The notes under the pieces were generated by a model. The model was not told where the DNA came from, did not search any database, and worked only from the letters and a program-made list of their open reading frames with translations. A stretch of DNA of 64,000 nt from Rhizobium sp. AQ_MP (GTDB lineage Bacteria; Pseudomonadota; Alphaproteobacteria; Rhizobiales; Rhizobiaceae), in assembly GCF_014237835.1 (NCBI RefSeq), contig NZ_JACJVI010000002.1, positions 62,001 to 126,000 on the forward strand, read 5' to 3'. Both the position numbers and the translations under genes were made by a program. Of the stretch, positions 25,666 through 34,602 are shown piece after piece. Within the stretch, counting starts at the first letter, position 1; each line of letters begins with the position of its first letter.

Positions 25666-27177
25666 ATGCGCAGTATGGAACAAAAGCCGGGCGCCCCAGG
25701 CGCGCAGTGGACGAAGCCTAGACGTTTCGACCGCAACCTCATTGTGATCGGTGCGGGGTCTGCCGGGCTCGTCTCTGCCTATATCGCAGCAGCCGCCAAG
25801 GCCAAGGTAACCTTGGTCGAAGTCAACAAGATGGGTGGCGATTGCCTGAACTTCGGCTGTGTGCCGTCAAAGGCCCTGATCAAGAGCGCCAAGGTGGCGC
25901 ACCAAATGCGCCACGCCGATCGTTACGGTCTTGAAGCGGTCGAGCCGAAGGTTCCTTTCTCTGCTGTCATGGAGCGGATCCACAAGGTGATCGGGGAGAT
26001 CGAACCGCATGACAGTGTCGAGCGCTACACGGAGCTCGGGGTCGAGGTGCTGCAGGGCTATGCCAAGCTGATCGATCCCTGGACGGTCGAGATCGCGCTC
26101 AACGACGGTGGCATGCAGCGGCTGACCACACGGTCGGTCATCATCGCGACAGGAGCGCAGCCTTTCGTTCCGCCGATCCCGGGACTTGCCGATGTGGGCT
26201 ACCTCACTTCCGACACGCTTTGGGAACGTCTGCGGGGCCGACCGGAGGTGCCGCGTCGTCTCGTCGTTCTCGGTGGCGGGCCGATAGGCTGCGAGCTCGC
26301 GCAGAGTTTTGCCCGGCTCGGGTCGGAGGTTACGCAGGTCGAGATGGCGCCGCGTCTGATGATGCGCGAGGACGAAGATGCCGCCGCCTTGGTCGAGGCG
26401 TCGCTGAAGGGTGACGGGGTGAAGGTCCTGACACGGCACAAGGCCGTTGCCTGCGGAACGGATGCCGGCGACAAATGGCTCGAGGTCGAGCATGACAGCT
26501 CGGTTCGCCGCATCGGTTTCGACGAGATCATTGTTGCCGTGGGACGTGCGCCGCGCCTGAAGGGTTTCGGGCTGGAAGCACTCGGTATCAAGGTCGATCG
26601 GGTGGTCGAGACCAACGAATATCTGCAAACGCTCTACCCAAACATCCTCGCCGCCGGTGATGTAGCTGGACCCTATCAGTTTACCCATGTCGCCGGGCAT
26701 CAGGCCTGGTTTGCGGCGATCAATGCGCTGTTCGGTGATCTCAAGCGCTTCAAGGCCGACTACTCGGTCATTCCCTGGGCGACCTTCACTGATCCCGAAG
26801 TCGCCCGTGTCGGATTGTCGGAGGCCGAGGCAAGGGAGAAGAAGGTCCCGCATGAGGTCACGCGCTTCGGGATCGATGATCTGGACCGGGCGATTGCCGA
26901 CGGATCTGCACGCGGCTTCGTCAAGGTGCTGACCGTGCCCGGCAAGGACAGGATCCTCGGCGCCACGATCGTCGGCGAGCATGCCGGCGATCTGCTTGCC
27001 GAGTTCGTCTTCGCCATGAAACATGGCCATGGGCTCGGTAAGATCCTCGGCACGATCCACATCTATCCGACGCTGGCCGAGGCCAACAAAATGGTGGCCG
27101 GGCAGTGGCGACGGGCGCATATCAATGGCTTCGCCCTTTCATTGCTCGAGCGTTTCCAGGCCTGGAGGCGTGGATGA
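25666..27177 (+). CDS. MerA/dihydrolipoamide dehydrogenase-like FAD oxidoreductase
   Basis: 503 residues from the ATG at 25666; a TTG at 25648 and ATG at 25675 are alternatives, and no strong ribosome site decides. FAD motif GAGSAGL, redox-active disulfide GGDCLNFGCVPSK, NAD(P) motif GGGPIGCE and a C-terminal dimerisation domain with HIYPTLAEA are all present. It lacks an N-terminal metal-binding HMA domain and the C-terminal vicinal cysteines of mercuric reductase, so mercury is unlikely to be its substrate. It overlaps the next gene by 4 bases. Such enzymes recur next to TVP38-type membrane proteins; true substrate unknown. Confidence 0.85.
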   Translation: MRSMEQKPGAPGAQWTKPRRFDRNLIVIGAGSAGLVSAYIAAAAKAKVTLVEVNKMGGDCLNFGCVPSKALIKSAKVAHQMRHADRYGLEAVEPKVPFSAVMERIHKVIGEIEPHDSVERYTELGVEVLQGYAKLIDPWTVEIALNDGGMQRLTTRSVIIATGAQPFVPPIPGLADVGYLTSDTLWERLRGRPEVPRRLVVLGGGPIGCELAQSFARLGSEVTQVEMAPRLMMREDEDAAALVEASLKGDGVKVLTRHKAVACGTDAGDKWLEVEHDSSVRRIGFDEIIVAVGRAPRLKGFGLEALGIKVDRVVETNEYLQTLYPNILAAGDVAGPYQFTHVAGHQAWFAAINALFGDLKRFKADYSVIPWATFTDPEVARVGLSEAEAREKKVPHEVTRFGIDDLDRAIADGSARGFVKVLTVPGKDRILGATIVGEHAGDLLAEFVFAMKHGHGLGKILGTIHIYPTLAEANKMVAGQWRRAHINGFALSLLERFQAWRRG

Positions 27178-27791
27178 TCGATGCAAAGATCCTGCCCCTG
27201 CAAAAGGCGGCACTTCAGCCCGCAGCGACCTTTTTCGCGCGGCGGGGGGTGCGTGCGGACCAGCTCAGCATCATGGGCTTCGTGGCCGGCCTTTTCGCTT
27301 TTGGCGCACTCAGTTTCGGATATTGGCTGGCTGCGCTCTTCTTTGTTCTCCTCAACCGCGTCTTGGACGGACTCGATGGTGCGGTTGCGCGCATTCAGGG
27401 GCCCACGGATCGCGGTGCCTATCTTGATATCGCATTCGACATGGTCTTCTACGCTCTGATCCCACTCGGCTTCGCGCTCTCGATGCCGGAGGACAACGCC
27501 CTGCCGGCTGCCGTGCTCATCGTTTCGTTTGTCGGAACAGGATCCTCTTTCCTCGCATTTTCTGCAGTTGCTGCGAAACTCGGGCGTCAGGCGCCCAAGT
27601 TTCCCACCAAAGGCATCTACTATGCCGGTGGTCTGGCCGAGGGCTTCGAGACGATTTTCGTCTTTGTCGTCATGTGCCTTTTCCCGGAACGCTTTGCCGT
27701 GATCGCCTACAGCTTTGCAGCGCTGTGTGCGCTCACCACCTTGATCCGGTGGCGGCAAGGCTGGATCGCGTTTTCGGAATCGCAGCGATGA
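27174..27791 (+). CDS. CDP-alcohol phosphatidyltransferase family membrane protein
   Basis: 205 residues starting at 27174 inside the end of the FAD gene. The signature DGLDGAVAR followed by G-AYLDIAFD matches DG-xx-AR-x8-G-xxx-D-xxx-D of CDP-alcohol phosphotransferases, with all catalytic aspartates present. About six hydrophobic segments. It would transfer a phosphatidyl or similar group from a CDP-lipid to an alcohol; the acceptor cannot be told. Coupling to a flavoprotein is unusual and suggests a specialised lipid or envelope product. Convergent with the ECF sigma gene. Confidence 0.85.
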   Translation: MIDAKILPLQKAALQPAATFFARRGVRADQLSIMGFVAGLFAFGALSFGYWLAALFFVLLNRVLDGLDGAVARIQGPTDRGAYLDIAFDMVFYALIPLGFALSMPEDNALPAAVLIVSFVGTGSSFLAFSAVAAKLGRQAPKFPTKGIYYAGGLAEGFETIFVFVVMCLFPERFAVIAYSFAALCALTTLIRWRQGWIAFSESQR

Positions 27792-27808
27792 TGGCGCGGA
27801 TCACGGTA

Positions 27809-28480
27809 TCAGCTGACCTGGTTCAGACGGTCAAGTGCATGACGGATCGCCAGGCGGGCGCGATGCAGGAGCACACGCATATTGCCTTCGCTGATGTCGA
27901 GCAGTGTGCAAACCTCGGCGGGATCAAGGTCCTGTTGGCCGCGAAGGATGAGAACCGCGCGTTGGCCGGGTGGCAGCGTCTCGATTACCTCTTCAACATG
28001 TTGCAGGACGCTTCGTCCCTCGATGTGGCGCTCGGGGGTCAGGTTCTCCCACAGTTCCGGAACCTGGCGCCAGTGACCGCGACCGTCGAAGGCGTCCGCC
28101 AGGCTGTCACCACTGCTATGATCGTCGAAGAAGACGGTGCGACCTTCGCGGCGGGCCCGGCTGCGCGCCTTGTTCAGGAGGATAGTATAGATCCAGCTCG
28201 CAAGCGAACCTCGTCCCTCAAAGAGATCGATGCGGCCGAGCACCGCGATCCAAGTATCCTGGACGACCTCCTCGGCAATGTGCCGTTGATGGACGATACT
28301 GGTGCAGAAGCGGACCATCGCGGCATTGTGGCGCCGATAGAGGCCGTCGAACGCTGCTGCGTCGCCATGCACCAGTCGCAAGGCCAGCGCCCGATCATCC
28401 CCGTCAACCCGCGACACGCCGCCCCCTGCCTGAACCCCCTGGCCATTAGCGAAACAATCATCCGCAAAGTCCAGCCGCAT
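27809..28480 (-). CDS. ECF-type RNA polymerase sigma factor
   Basis: 223 residues with sigma region 2 (about 45-110, including VVQDTWIAVL and SLASWIYTI) and region 4 (about 160-215, LPPGQRAVLIL ... ISEGNMRVLLHRAR). An N-terminal extension of about 30 residues is Gly-rich and lacks homology I recognise; an internal start is possible. It is divergent from the TVP38-type gene, and a small zinc-finger protein gene two positions further on that strand is its likely anti-sigma factor. No ECF consensus promoter was convincingly found in the 91-base gap. Confidence 0.88.
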   Translation of the reverse strand: MRLDFADDCFANGQGVQAGGGVSRVDGDDRALALRLVHGDAAAFDGLYRRHNAAMVRFCTSIVHQRHIAEEVVQDTWIAVLGRIDLFEGRGSLASWIYTILLNKARSRARREGRTVFFDDHSSGDSLADAFDGRGHWRQVPELWENLTPERHIEGRSVLQHVEEVIETLPPGQRAVLILRGQQDLDPAEVCTLLDISEGNMRVLLHRARLAIRHALDRLNQVS

Positions 28481-28571
28481 TCGACCCCATCAAGTCATAG
28501 TGACCACGCGATATCTGTCGCTTGGCAGAGGGCGGTCTTACAGGGCGTAGAACGCTTTCCCGGAGATTGTG

Positions 28572-29366
28572 ATGATTGAACGCCGTTCGCCCGATCCGGG
28601 CAATCCGTCGTCGGATGGGAGGGAGGGCGCTTCCGAAACCGCGCCAACTCGAAACGTCCTGTGGCGCTTTGCACCTTTGGCTGTGGTTCTGGCCGGCTTA
28701 GGTCTCGGATATGCCCTGGGTCTTCAAGACTATCTCAGCCTCGATTTTCTCGCAGAACAACGACAGGCTCTGAGGGCCTATGTCGATGCCCATTTCCTTA
28801 CGTCGGCGATGCTTTTCCTCGGCGTGTACATTGCCGCTGTCGCCTTTTCCTTTCCGGCTGCATCTGTGCTCACGATTTTCGGGGGCTTCCTGTTCGGCTG
28901 GATGATTGGTGGGGCGCTCGTGGCTGTCGGTGCCACGGTCGGTGCATCCATCCTTTTCCTTGCGACGCGATCCGCCTTCGGTGGTTTCCTGCGTCACCGC
29001 GTCGACGGTGTGATCAAGAAGCTGGCCGACGGCTTCCGCGAAAACGCTTTCGGCTATCTCTTCGTCATCCGCCTGGCGCCGGTCTTTCCGTTTTTCGTGG
29101 TGAACATTGCCGCAGCGCTCTTCGACATCAGCCTTGGCCGATTCGTCGCTGCGACGTTTTTCGGAATTCTGCCCGGCACTTTTGCCTATGCCTATCTTGG
29201 GCAGGGGGTCGATAGTGTCCTGGTTGCCGCACAGGAAAGCGGCCAGGAGGCAAAGATTTCCGATCTCGTGACGACCGAGATCACGGTTGCTTTCTTCGCA
29301 TTGGCTCTGGTCGCTCTGATCCCCACCCTGGTCCGCCAGATCCGCAAGCGGGGTGCTTCGCCATGA
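28572..29366 (+). CDS. TVP38/TMEM64 (VTT/DedA-like) membrane protein
   Basis: 264 residues from the ATG at 28572 (GGAGA six bases upstream; a GTG at 28569 also possible). Central core with FPAASVLTIFGGFLFG, GATVGASILFLATR and the conserved R-x-APVFPFFVVN segment near residue 175, as in the SNARE-associated/VTT family. Five or so hydrophobic segments. Family members scramble or transport lipids or small solutes. It starts the rightward run that continues through the anti-sigma candidate and the YnjBCD genes. Confidence 0.85.
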   Translation: MIERRSPDPGNPSSDGREGASETAPTRNVLWRFAPLAVVLAGLGLGYALGLQDYLSLDFLAEQRQALRAYVDAHFLTSAMLFLGVYIAAVAFSFPAASVLTIFGGFLFGWMIGGALVAVGATVGASILFLATRSAFGGFLRHRVDGVIKKLADGFRENAFGYLFVIRLAPVFPFFVVNIAAALFDISLGRFVAATFFGILPGTFAYAYLGQGVDSVLVAAQESGQEAKISDLVTTEITVAFFALALVALIPTLVRQIRKRGASP

Positions 29367-29401
29367 ACAGTGGCATCACAGCTTTGGGGGGAGGGTAAGC
29401 C

Positions 29402-29647
29402 ATGTTCCGATGCAGCGAAGTCGCCGAACGTGCGAGCCTTCTGATCGATGGCGAATTGAGCTTGTGGTCACGCGTGAACATCAGGCTGCATATTGCGATG
29501 TGCCGGGGATGCCGGGCCTTTATCGAGCAGATGCGGATCACACGCGATCTTGCCCAGAAGGTCGGTGCCACCGAGGGTGTATCGTCGAACGAAGAGATTC
29601 AGGCCGCTCTGGCCAATCTCCAGGCACGGTCAGAAAGGTCATCATAA
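29402..29647 (+). CDS. Small zinc-finger (zf-HC2-type) anti-sigma factor candidate
   Basis: 81 residues. The motif HIAMCRGC together with a Cys at residue 4 fits the H-x3-C-x2-C core of zinc-binding anti-sigma domains. No membrane helix, so it would be a soluble redox- or metal-responsive anti-sigma. It is near the ECF sigma gene but on the other strand, separated by the TVP38-type gene. The ATG at 29402 has a GGAGGG ribosome site. Pairing with the sigma factor is inferred. Confidence 0.7.
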   Translation: MFRCSEVAERASLLIDGELSLWSRVNIRLHIAMCRGCRAFIEQMRITRDLAQKVGATEGVSSNEEIQAALANLQARSERSS

Positions 29648-29734
29648 AAACCAGCGGCACTGGCGTGCGTATCTTCAATGGAATGAACCTCCTAACTCAA
29701 AATCATACCTTCGATTAAGGGAGCAGTGCAGAAC

Positions 29735-30964
29735 ATGCGATTGATGACAGGAATTTTCGCTGCGGGCTTTGTGGCAGCAGCCACCAGTCTTCCGGCTGTG
29801 GCGGCCGGTCCCGATATTTCGGACTGGGCGGCCCTTGAGAAGGCTGCCTCCGGTCAGACGGTCTATTTCAACGCCTGGGGCGGGTCGGAAAACATCAATG
29901 CTTACCTCGAATGGGTGGGGGCGGAGATGCAGTCGCGCTACGGGGTCACCGTTGTGCAGGTGAAGCTTGACGATACAGCCAGTGCTGTTGCGAAAGTGAT
30001 TGCCGAAAAAGCAGCCGGCAAGGACGAGGGCGGTTCCGTCGATCTCATCTGGATTAACGGCGAGAACTTCGTGTCAATGAAGCAGCAGGAGCTGTTGCTG
30101 ACCCCGGGTTGGGCGACTGCCCTGCCAAACTGGCGCTATGTGGACTTTGAGAACCAGCCGACCATACTGACTGACTTCACGGAGCCGACGGAGGGTCTGG
30201 AAAGTCCATGGGGCGGGGCCAAGATGGTCTTCTTTTACGACGGCGCCCGCACGCAAGCCTCGTCCCTTCCTGACAGCGCGGCCCAATTGCTTGACTGGGC
30301 CAAGGCGAATCCGGGGCGGTTCTCCTATCCGGCGCCTCCGGATTTCATCGGGTCGTCCTTTCTCAAGCAGGTGCTGAGCGAGGTGATCGCCGACCGGACA
30401 AAGCTCTCAAAGCCTGTCGATGAAAAGACCTTCGAACGCGATGTCGAGCCGCTGTTTGCCTATCTGGACCAGTTGCATCCTGTGGGCTGGCGCCAGGGCA
30501 AGACGTTCCCGCAAAACTATCCGGACATGAAGCAAAAGCTGGCGGATGGCGAACTCGATATCATCTTCGCTTTCAATCCGGCGGAAGCCTCGGCGGGCAT
30601 CAAGGCCGGAGAATTGCCGGACACGGTCCGCTCCTTCACCTTCTCCGGCGGCACGCTCGGCAACACCCATTTCGTGGCGATTCCCTACAATGCCAATGCA
30701 AAGGAGGGTGCACTCCTAACGGCCAATTTCCTGATCTCCCCGGAGGCGCAGCTGCGCAAGCAGGACCCGGCCTATTGGGGTGACCCGACAGTGTTGTCCA
30801 TGGCCAAGCTGGGAGAAGCCGATCGCTCGGCATTCTCAGCGCTCGATCTCGGTGTCGCGACACTTTCGCCGGATCAGCTCGGACCTGTGATCGCCGAGCC
30901 GCATGCCAGCTGGATGGAGCGGATCGAAGCGGAATGGCGCCGGCGTTATGCCAGCGGCAATTGA
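29735..30964 (+). CDS. ynjB: YnjB-family ABC transporter substrate-binding protein
   Basis: 409 residues from the ATG at 29735 with a signal peptide (hydrophobic to about residue 20, cleavage AVAAG). A GTG nine bases earlier is too close to the GGGAG ribosome site. The mature protein has the YnjB pattern VYFNAWGGSENINAYLEW, IWINGENF and PWGGAK. YnjBCD has long been predicted to carry a small cofactor-like or other compound, but no ligand is firmly known to me. It begins a three-gene importer. Confidence 0.85.
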   Translation: MRLMTGIFAAGFVAAATSLPAVAAGPDISDWAALEKAASGQTVYFNAWGGSENINAYLEWVGAEMQSRYGVTVVQVKLDDTASAVAKVIAEKAAGKDEGGSVDLIWINGENFVSMKQQELLLTPGWATALPNWRYVDFENQPTILTDFTEPTEGLESPWGGAKMVFFYDGARTQASSLPDSAAQLLDWAKANPGRFSYPAPPDFIGSSFLKQVLSEVIADRTKLSKPVDEKTFERDVEPLFAYLDQLHPVGWRQGKTFPQNYPDMKQKLADGELDIIFAFNPAEASAGIKAGELPDTVRSFTFSGGTLGNTHFVAIPYNANAKEGALLTANFLISPEAQLRKQDPAYWGDPTVLSMAKLGEADRSAFSALDLGVATLSPDQLGPVIAEPHASWMERIEAEWRRRYASGN

Positions 30965-30967
30965 GCC

Positions 30968-32695
30968 GTGCTGCTTCACGTAAATGCCCGCAGGTTTGCA
31001 AACCGGTCGGCCGCGCTTTTCTCCCGAAGCGCGGTCACTCTTACACTTGGCTTCTTACTCTTGCCGATCACCTTCGGCATCCTCGGCACATTGCTGCCCG
31101 CCTTTGGCTATCTGCCTGCGCTCGGTGGTGTGACTCTTTCCTTCGATCCCTTCCGTGCTCTTCTTGCTACTCCGGGCCTTTTCTCCGCTGCAATGCTGAG
31201 CCTGGCCGCAGGCCTTGCGGCGACTGCCTTGTCGCTTGCCATCGCACTGGTTTTCATCGCCGGCTTTGCCGGCACGACGACTCTTGCCCGTATCCAACAC
31301 CTCCTCTCGCCGCTTCTGGCCATTCCGCATGCGGCAGCAGCCTTCGGGCTTGCGTTTCTTGTTGCTCCATCCGGTTTCCTCATTCGGCTGGCGGCGCCAC
31401 TGTTCGGGATAGACCGGCCGCCGGATGTGCTGATCCCGCACGATCCGTGGGGGCTGGCCATGATCGCGGGTCTTGTGATCAAGGAGACACCCTTCCTGTT
31501 TCTGGTCCTGTTGGCGGCTTTGCCTCAGGTTGAGCTGGGCGCTGCCCGTCGCCTTGCCGCCTCGTTCGGCTATGGGCGGATCGCGGGCTTTGTCTATCTG
31601 TTGTGGCCGGCGCTCTACCGGCAAATCCGCTTTGCCGTGTATGCCGTCATCGCCTATTCGTCATCCGTCGTGGATGTCGCAGTCATTCTGGGGCCGAACC
31701 TGCCCGGTACGCTTGCCACACGACTGGTGCAGTGGATGAACGATCCTGACCTTTCCGTACGCTTCCTCGCCTCGGCAGGTGCCGTGCTGCAGCTTGCCGT
31801 AACCCTTGCGGCGCTGATTATCTGGTTCGGCCTCGAGCGACTGGGCTCGACGCTTCTGCGACTTTCCTGCGAGCGCGGGCGCCGGTTCGTACGGGATGGC
31901 CTGCTGAGCCTTTTCTCGGTTGTCGCCGTCAGTATCATTGTTGCCGGCGTGTTTGCCGGGCTGGTTCTTCTTGCAATCTGGTCACTGGCTGGTCTCTGGC
32001 AGTTCCCGGATTTGCTGCCTCGGGACTTCACGTTGCGGAGCTGGATGCTCGCGATGCCGCGGGTCATCGATCCCCTGGTCACCACGCTTGCGATTGGCAT
32101 CACCTCGACCCTGATCGCCGTTGTGCTTGGCATAGGCTGCCTTGAGCGGGAGATCCAGACCGGCCGGAATGGGGGTGACCGGGGGCTGCTCCTTCTATAT
32201 CTGCCGCTCATGGTGCCTCAGATCGCCTTTGTCTTCGGTCTCCAACTGCTGTTCATCGGCAGCGGAAGCCAGTATCGGCTCCTCGCTCTGATCCTCGTTC
32301 ATCTGGTTTTCGTCCTGCCTTATGTCTTTCTGTCGCTGGCCGATCCCTGGCGAGCGCTGGACCGCCGCTACGAGATCATCGCTGCTGCGCTCGGACGATC
32401 ACGGCTGTCTGTCCTGCTTTTGATCCGTGTGCCGATGCTCATCCGCCCGATCCTGACGGCTTTTGCCGTCGGATTTGCCGTTTCGGTCGGTCAGTACTTG
32501 CCCACCCTTCTGATCGGCGAAGGACGGCTCTCGACCATCACCACCGAGGCTGTCGCGCTTGCGTCCGGAAACAACCGACGCGTCATTGGAGTCTACGCTT
32601 TGCTGCAGACCATCCTTCCCAGTCTTGCCTTTGCGCTCGCCGCACTCATACCGGCGATCCTGCATCGCAATCGCCGTGAAATGAGGGTCGGATGA
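30968..32695 (+). CDS. ynjC: YnjC-family ABC transporter permease (fused double permease)
   Basis: 575 residues with about twelve membrane segments in two homologous halves, each with a binding-protein-dependent transport loop (first half near EVELGAARRLAASFGYG-like region at about 180, second near DRRYEIIAAALGRS at about 470). The start is a GTG at 30968, 3 bases after ynjB. The two halves in one chain match YnjC and the thiamine ThiP type. It overlaps ynjD by 4 bases. Confidence 0.87.
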   Translation: MLLHVNARRFANRSAALFSRSAVTLTLGFLLLPITFGILGTLLPAFGYLPALGGVTLSFDPFRALLATPGLFSAAMLSLAAGLAATALSLAIALVFIAGFAGTTTLARIQHLLSPLLAIPHAAAAFGLAFLVAPSGFLIRLAAPLFGIDRPPDVLIPHDPWGLAMIAGLVIKETPFLFLVLLAALPQVELGAARRLAASFGYGRIAGFVYLLWPALYRQIRFAVYAVIAYSSSVVDVAVILGPNLPGTLATRLVQWMNDPDLSVRFLASAGAVLQLAVTLAALIIWFGLERLGSTLLRLSCERGRRFVRDGLLSLFSVVAVSIIVAGVFAGLVLLAIWSLAGLWQFPDLLPRDFTLRSWMLAMPRVIDPLVTTLAIGITSTLIAVVLGIGCLEREIQTGRNGGDRGLLLLYLPLMVPQIAFVFGLQLLFIGSGSQYRLLALILVHLVFVLPYVFLSLADPWRALDRRYEIIAAALGRSRLSVLLLIRVPMLIRPILTAFAVGFAVSVGQYLPTLLIGEGRLSTITTEAVALASGNNRRVIGVYALLQTILPSLAFALAALIPAILHRNRREMRVG

Positions 32696-33366
32696 TGTTG
32701 CAGTCTCAGCCCGGCACGGGCCTTCGTCTCTCGAAGATCGGCATCTCTCTCGGCGCTAAACGTCTGATATCGCTGACAGCTGACGTCCCTTCGGGGTCCG
32801 TCTTCACGATCATGGGCCCGTCCGGTTCGGGGAAGTCGACACTGCTGTCCTTCATCGGCGGCTTTCTCGATCCCGTCTTCCATGCGGAGGGCGCTGTCTC
32901 CGTCGACGGCATCGATCTTCTGGAACTTGCTCCCGAACAGCGCAGGGCGGGCATTCTGTTCCAGGATCCGCTGCTGTTTCCGCATATGTCCGTCGGTGGC
33001 AATATCGCCTTTGCCATTCCTTCTGAGGTTTCGGACAGAAAGCTCCGACGACGCATGGCGGCTGAAATCCTCGCGGAGATGGAGCTTGCCGGCTTCGAGG
33101 ATCGCGATCCGGCAACGCTTTCGGGCGGCCAGAAGGCGCGGGTGGCGCTTGCCCGTGTCCTGGTTTCCCAACCTCGGTTGTTGCTGCTCGACGAGCCCTT
33201 CTCAAAACTTGATATGGCTCTTCGGAGCCAGATGCGGGCGCTTGTCTTCGCGCGCGCACGCAGCGCAGGCCTCCCGGTGGTCCTCGTCACCCATGACGAG
33301 GCGGATGCGGATGCCGCAGGTGGCCCCGTGCACCGTCTCGGCGCACAGGATCTCGGACATGATTGA
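32692..33366 (+). CDS. ynjD: YnjD-family ABC transporter ATPase
   Basis: 224 residues, short for an importer ATPase and typical of YnjD. Walker A GPSGSGKST (42-50), Q-loop LFQDP, signature LSGGQKAR (about 143-150), Walker B LLLLDEP and switch HD in THDEAD. It lacks the C-terminal regulatory domain of MalK-type proteins. The end overlaps the next flavoprotein gene by 8 bases, linking the two in translation. Confidence 0.87.
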   Translation: MMLQSQPGTGLRLSKIGISLGAKRLISLTADVPSGSVFTIMGPSGSGKSTLLSFIGGFLDPVFHAEGAVSVDGIDLLELAPEQRRAGILFQDPLLFPHMSVGGNIAFAIPSEVSDRKLRRRMAAEILAEMELAGFEDRDPATLSGGQKARVALARVLVSQPRLLLLDEPFSKLDMALRSQMRALVFARARSAGLPVVLVTHDEADADAAGGPVHRLGAQDLGHD

Positions 33367-34474
33367 GACCGAAAGGGACATCATGCTTCTCGGTGGCGGT
33401 CACAGCCACGTCGAAGTGATCCGGCGCCTTGGGCAGCTCGGGCTTGGTTCCCGCATCACGCTGGTTTCGCCCGGCAAACACGCTCCCTATTCTGGCATGC
33501 TGCCGGGATATATTGCCGGCATATACGGTTTCGAAGACTTTCATATCGATCTTCAAGCGCTCTGTGCGCGTTTCGGAGTGACGTTTCAGGAAACTGTGGC
33601 GAGTCATATCGATCCCGATCGTCGGGTGGTTCGGCTCGCAGATGGATCAGACCTTTCCTATCGGCAGCTTTCGATCGATATCGGGTCCACGCCCTCCCTG
33701 CCATCCGGGATAACCGGTGGCATTTCCGTGAAGCCGATCGCAAGCTTTACCGATCGCCTCTCGTGCCTCGACCGACTGATTGGGGACGGAAATCTCCTGA
33801 AGCTGGTGGTCGTCGGGCAGGGCGTGGCCGGTGTTGAGGTCGCCTTTGCCTTGCGACAGAGATTTGCCGGCCGTGGCGTCCAGATCACGCTTGTTGGACG
33901 GTCGACCGAACCACTGCGGGAGCGCAGCTTCCTCGCTCGACGGCTGGTGCTGCGGCAGATGAAGCGCGCAGGCATCGCGCATCAAGGCAGCTTCGACGTT
34001 GTCGGATTCGCAAACGGCGAGCTCGTCTCCCGTGATGGCCGGCGGCTTGGCGCCGACGAGGTCATCTGGACGACATCGAGCGGCTCTCAAGGTTTTCTGC
34101 GAGACAGTGGTTTGCTGCTTGATGCGGGCGGCTTCATTCGCGTCGGAGCGTCGCTGCGTTCTCTATCGCATCCGGATGTCTTTGCGGCCGGAGACGTGGC
34201 TTCCCTTGTCGATCCGCGTCCGAAGGCCGGGGTCTTTGCCGTCCGGCAAGGGCCCATCCTGGCGGAGAACATTCTGCGGAGCCTGAGGGGTCAGCCCCTT
34301 CTAGCCTATCGCCCGCAGCGATCCTGGCTGGTCCTCATATCCTTGCCCGAAAACCAGGCCATCGCGGACAAGTGGGGCCTGGCGGTATCCGGCCGTTGGG
34401 TCGCTCGATGGAAGGATCGGATCGATCGACGCTTCATGCAGCGATATGCGTCAGGCGACCAGTCTGCGCGATAG
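33359..34474 (+). CDS. Pyridine nucleotide-disulfide oxidoreductase of the SelD N-terminal-domain type
   Basis: 371 residues. It begins MIETERDIMLLGGGHSHVE, with the LTLVSP-like strand and HAPYSGMLPGYIAG, the pattern of the flavoprotein domain that in some bacteria is fused in front of selenide-water dikinase (SelD). A second dinucleotide motif VVGQGVAGVEVA lies near residue 155, and FAAGDVA near 280. Here the protein stops after the flavin domain; no SelD half follows. It closes the YnjBCD operon. It may be an NADH-type quinone or sulfide-related oxidoreductase; the reaction is unknown. Confidence 0.78.
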   Translation: MIETERDIMLLGGGHSHVEVIRRLGQLGLGSRITLVSPGKHAPYSGMLPGYIAGIYGFEDFHIDLQALCARFGVTFQETVASHIDPDRRVVRLADGSDLSYRQLSIDIGSTPSLPSGITGGISVKPIASFTDRLSCLDRLIGDGNLLKLVVVGQGVAGVEVAFALRQRFAGRGVQITLVGRSTEPLRERSFLARRLVLRQMKRAGIAHQGSFDVVGFANGELVSRDGRRLGADEVIWTTSSGSQGFLRDSGLLLDAGGFIRVGASLRSLSHPDVFAAGDVASLVDPRPKAGVFAVRQGPILAENILRSLRGQPLLAYRPQRSWLVLISLPENQAIADKWGLAVSGRWVARWKDRIDRRFMQRYASGDQSAR

Positions 34475-34558
34475 GTTTCTGGACGTTCCACTGCTTGCGA
34501 GCCATGCATCGTAGCACCCGCTCGCTTTTCGGCGAAATCTGCATCCTGATTGACAGGC

Positions 34559-34566
34559 TGTATACA
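34559..34566. promoter_or_regulatory. Possible VanR (GntR) operator in the vanA promoter
   Basis: TGTATACA is a perfect palindrome just downstream of a TTGACA element at 34550-34555 and 37 bases before the vanA start. GT-n2-AC symmetry fits FadR-type GntR regulators such as the VanR encoded next door. No strong -10 element is evident at normal spacing, so the promoter itself is unproven. Confidence 0.4.
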
Positions 34567-34602
34567 ATGTGGCTCTCTGATCGTGATAGAGGAGGAGCTG
34601 TC

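Noticed and set aside
25666-27177. Mercuric reductase
   Set aside because: No HMA domain, no C-terminal cysteine pair and no merR, merT or merP nearby; only the general disulfide reductase frame is shared.
28481-28571. ECF-type autoregulated promoter between the sigma and VTT genes
   Set aside because: Neither GGAAC/CGTT nor TGATC/CGTA style elements at correct spacing could be found with confidence on either strand.
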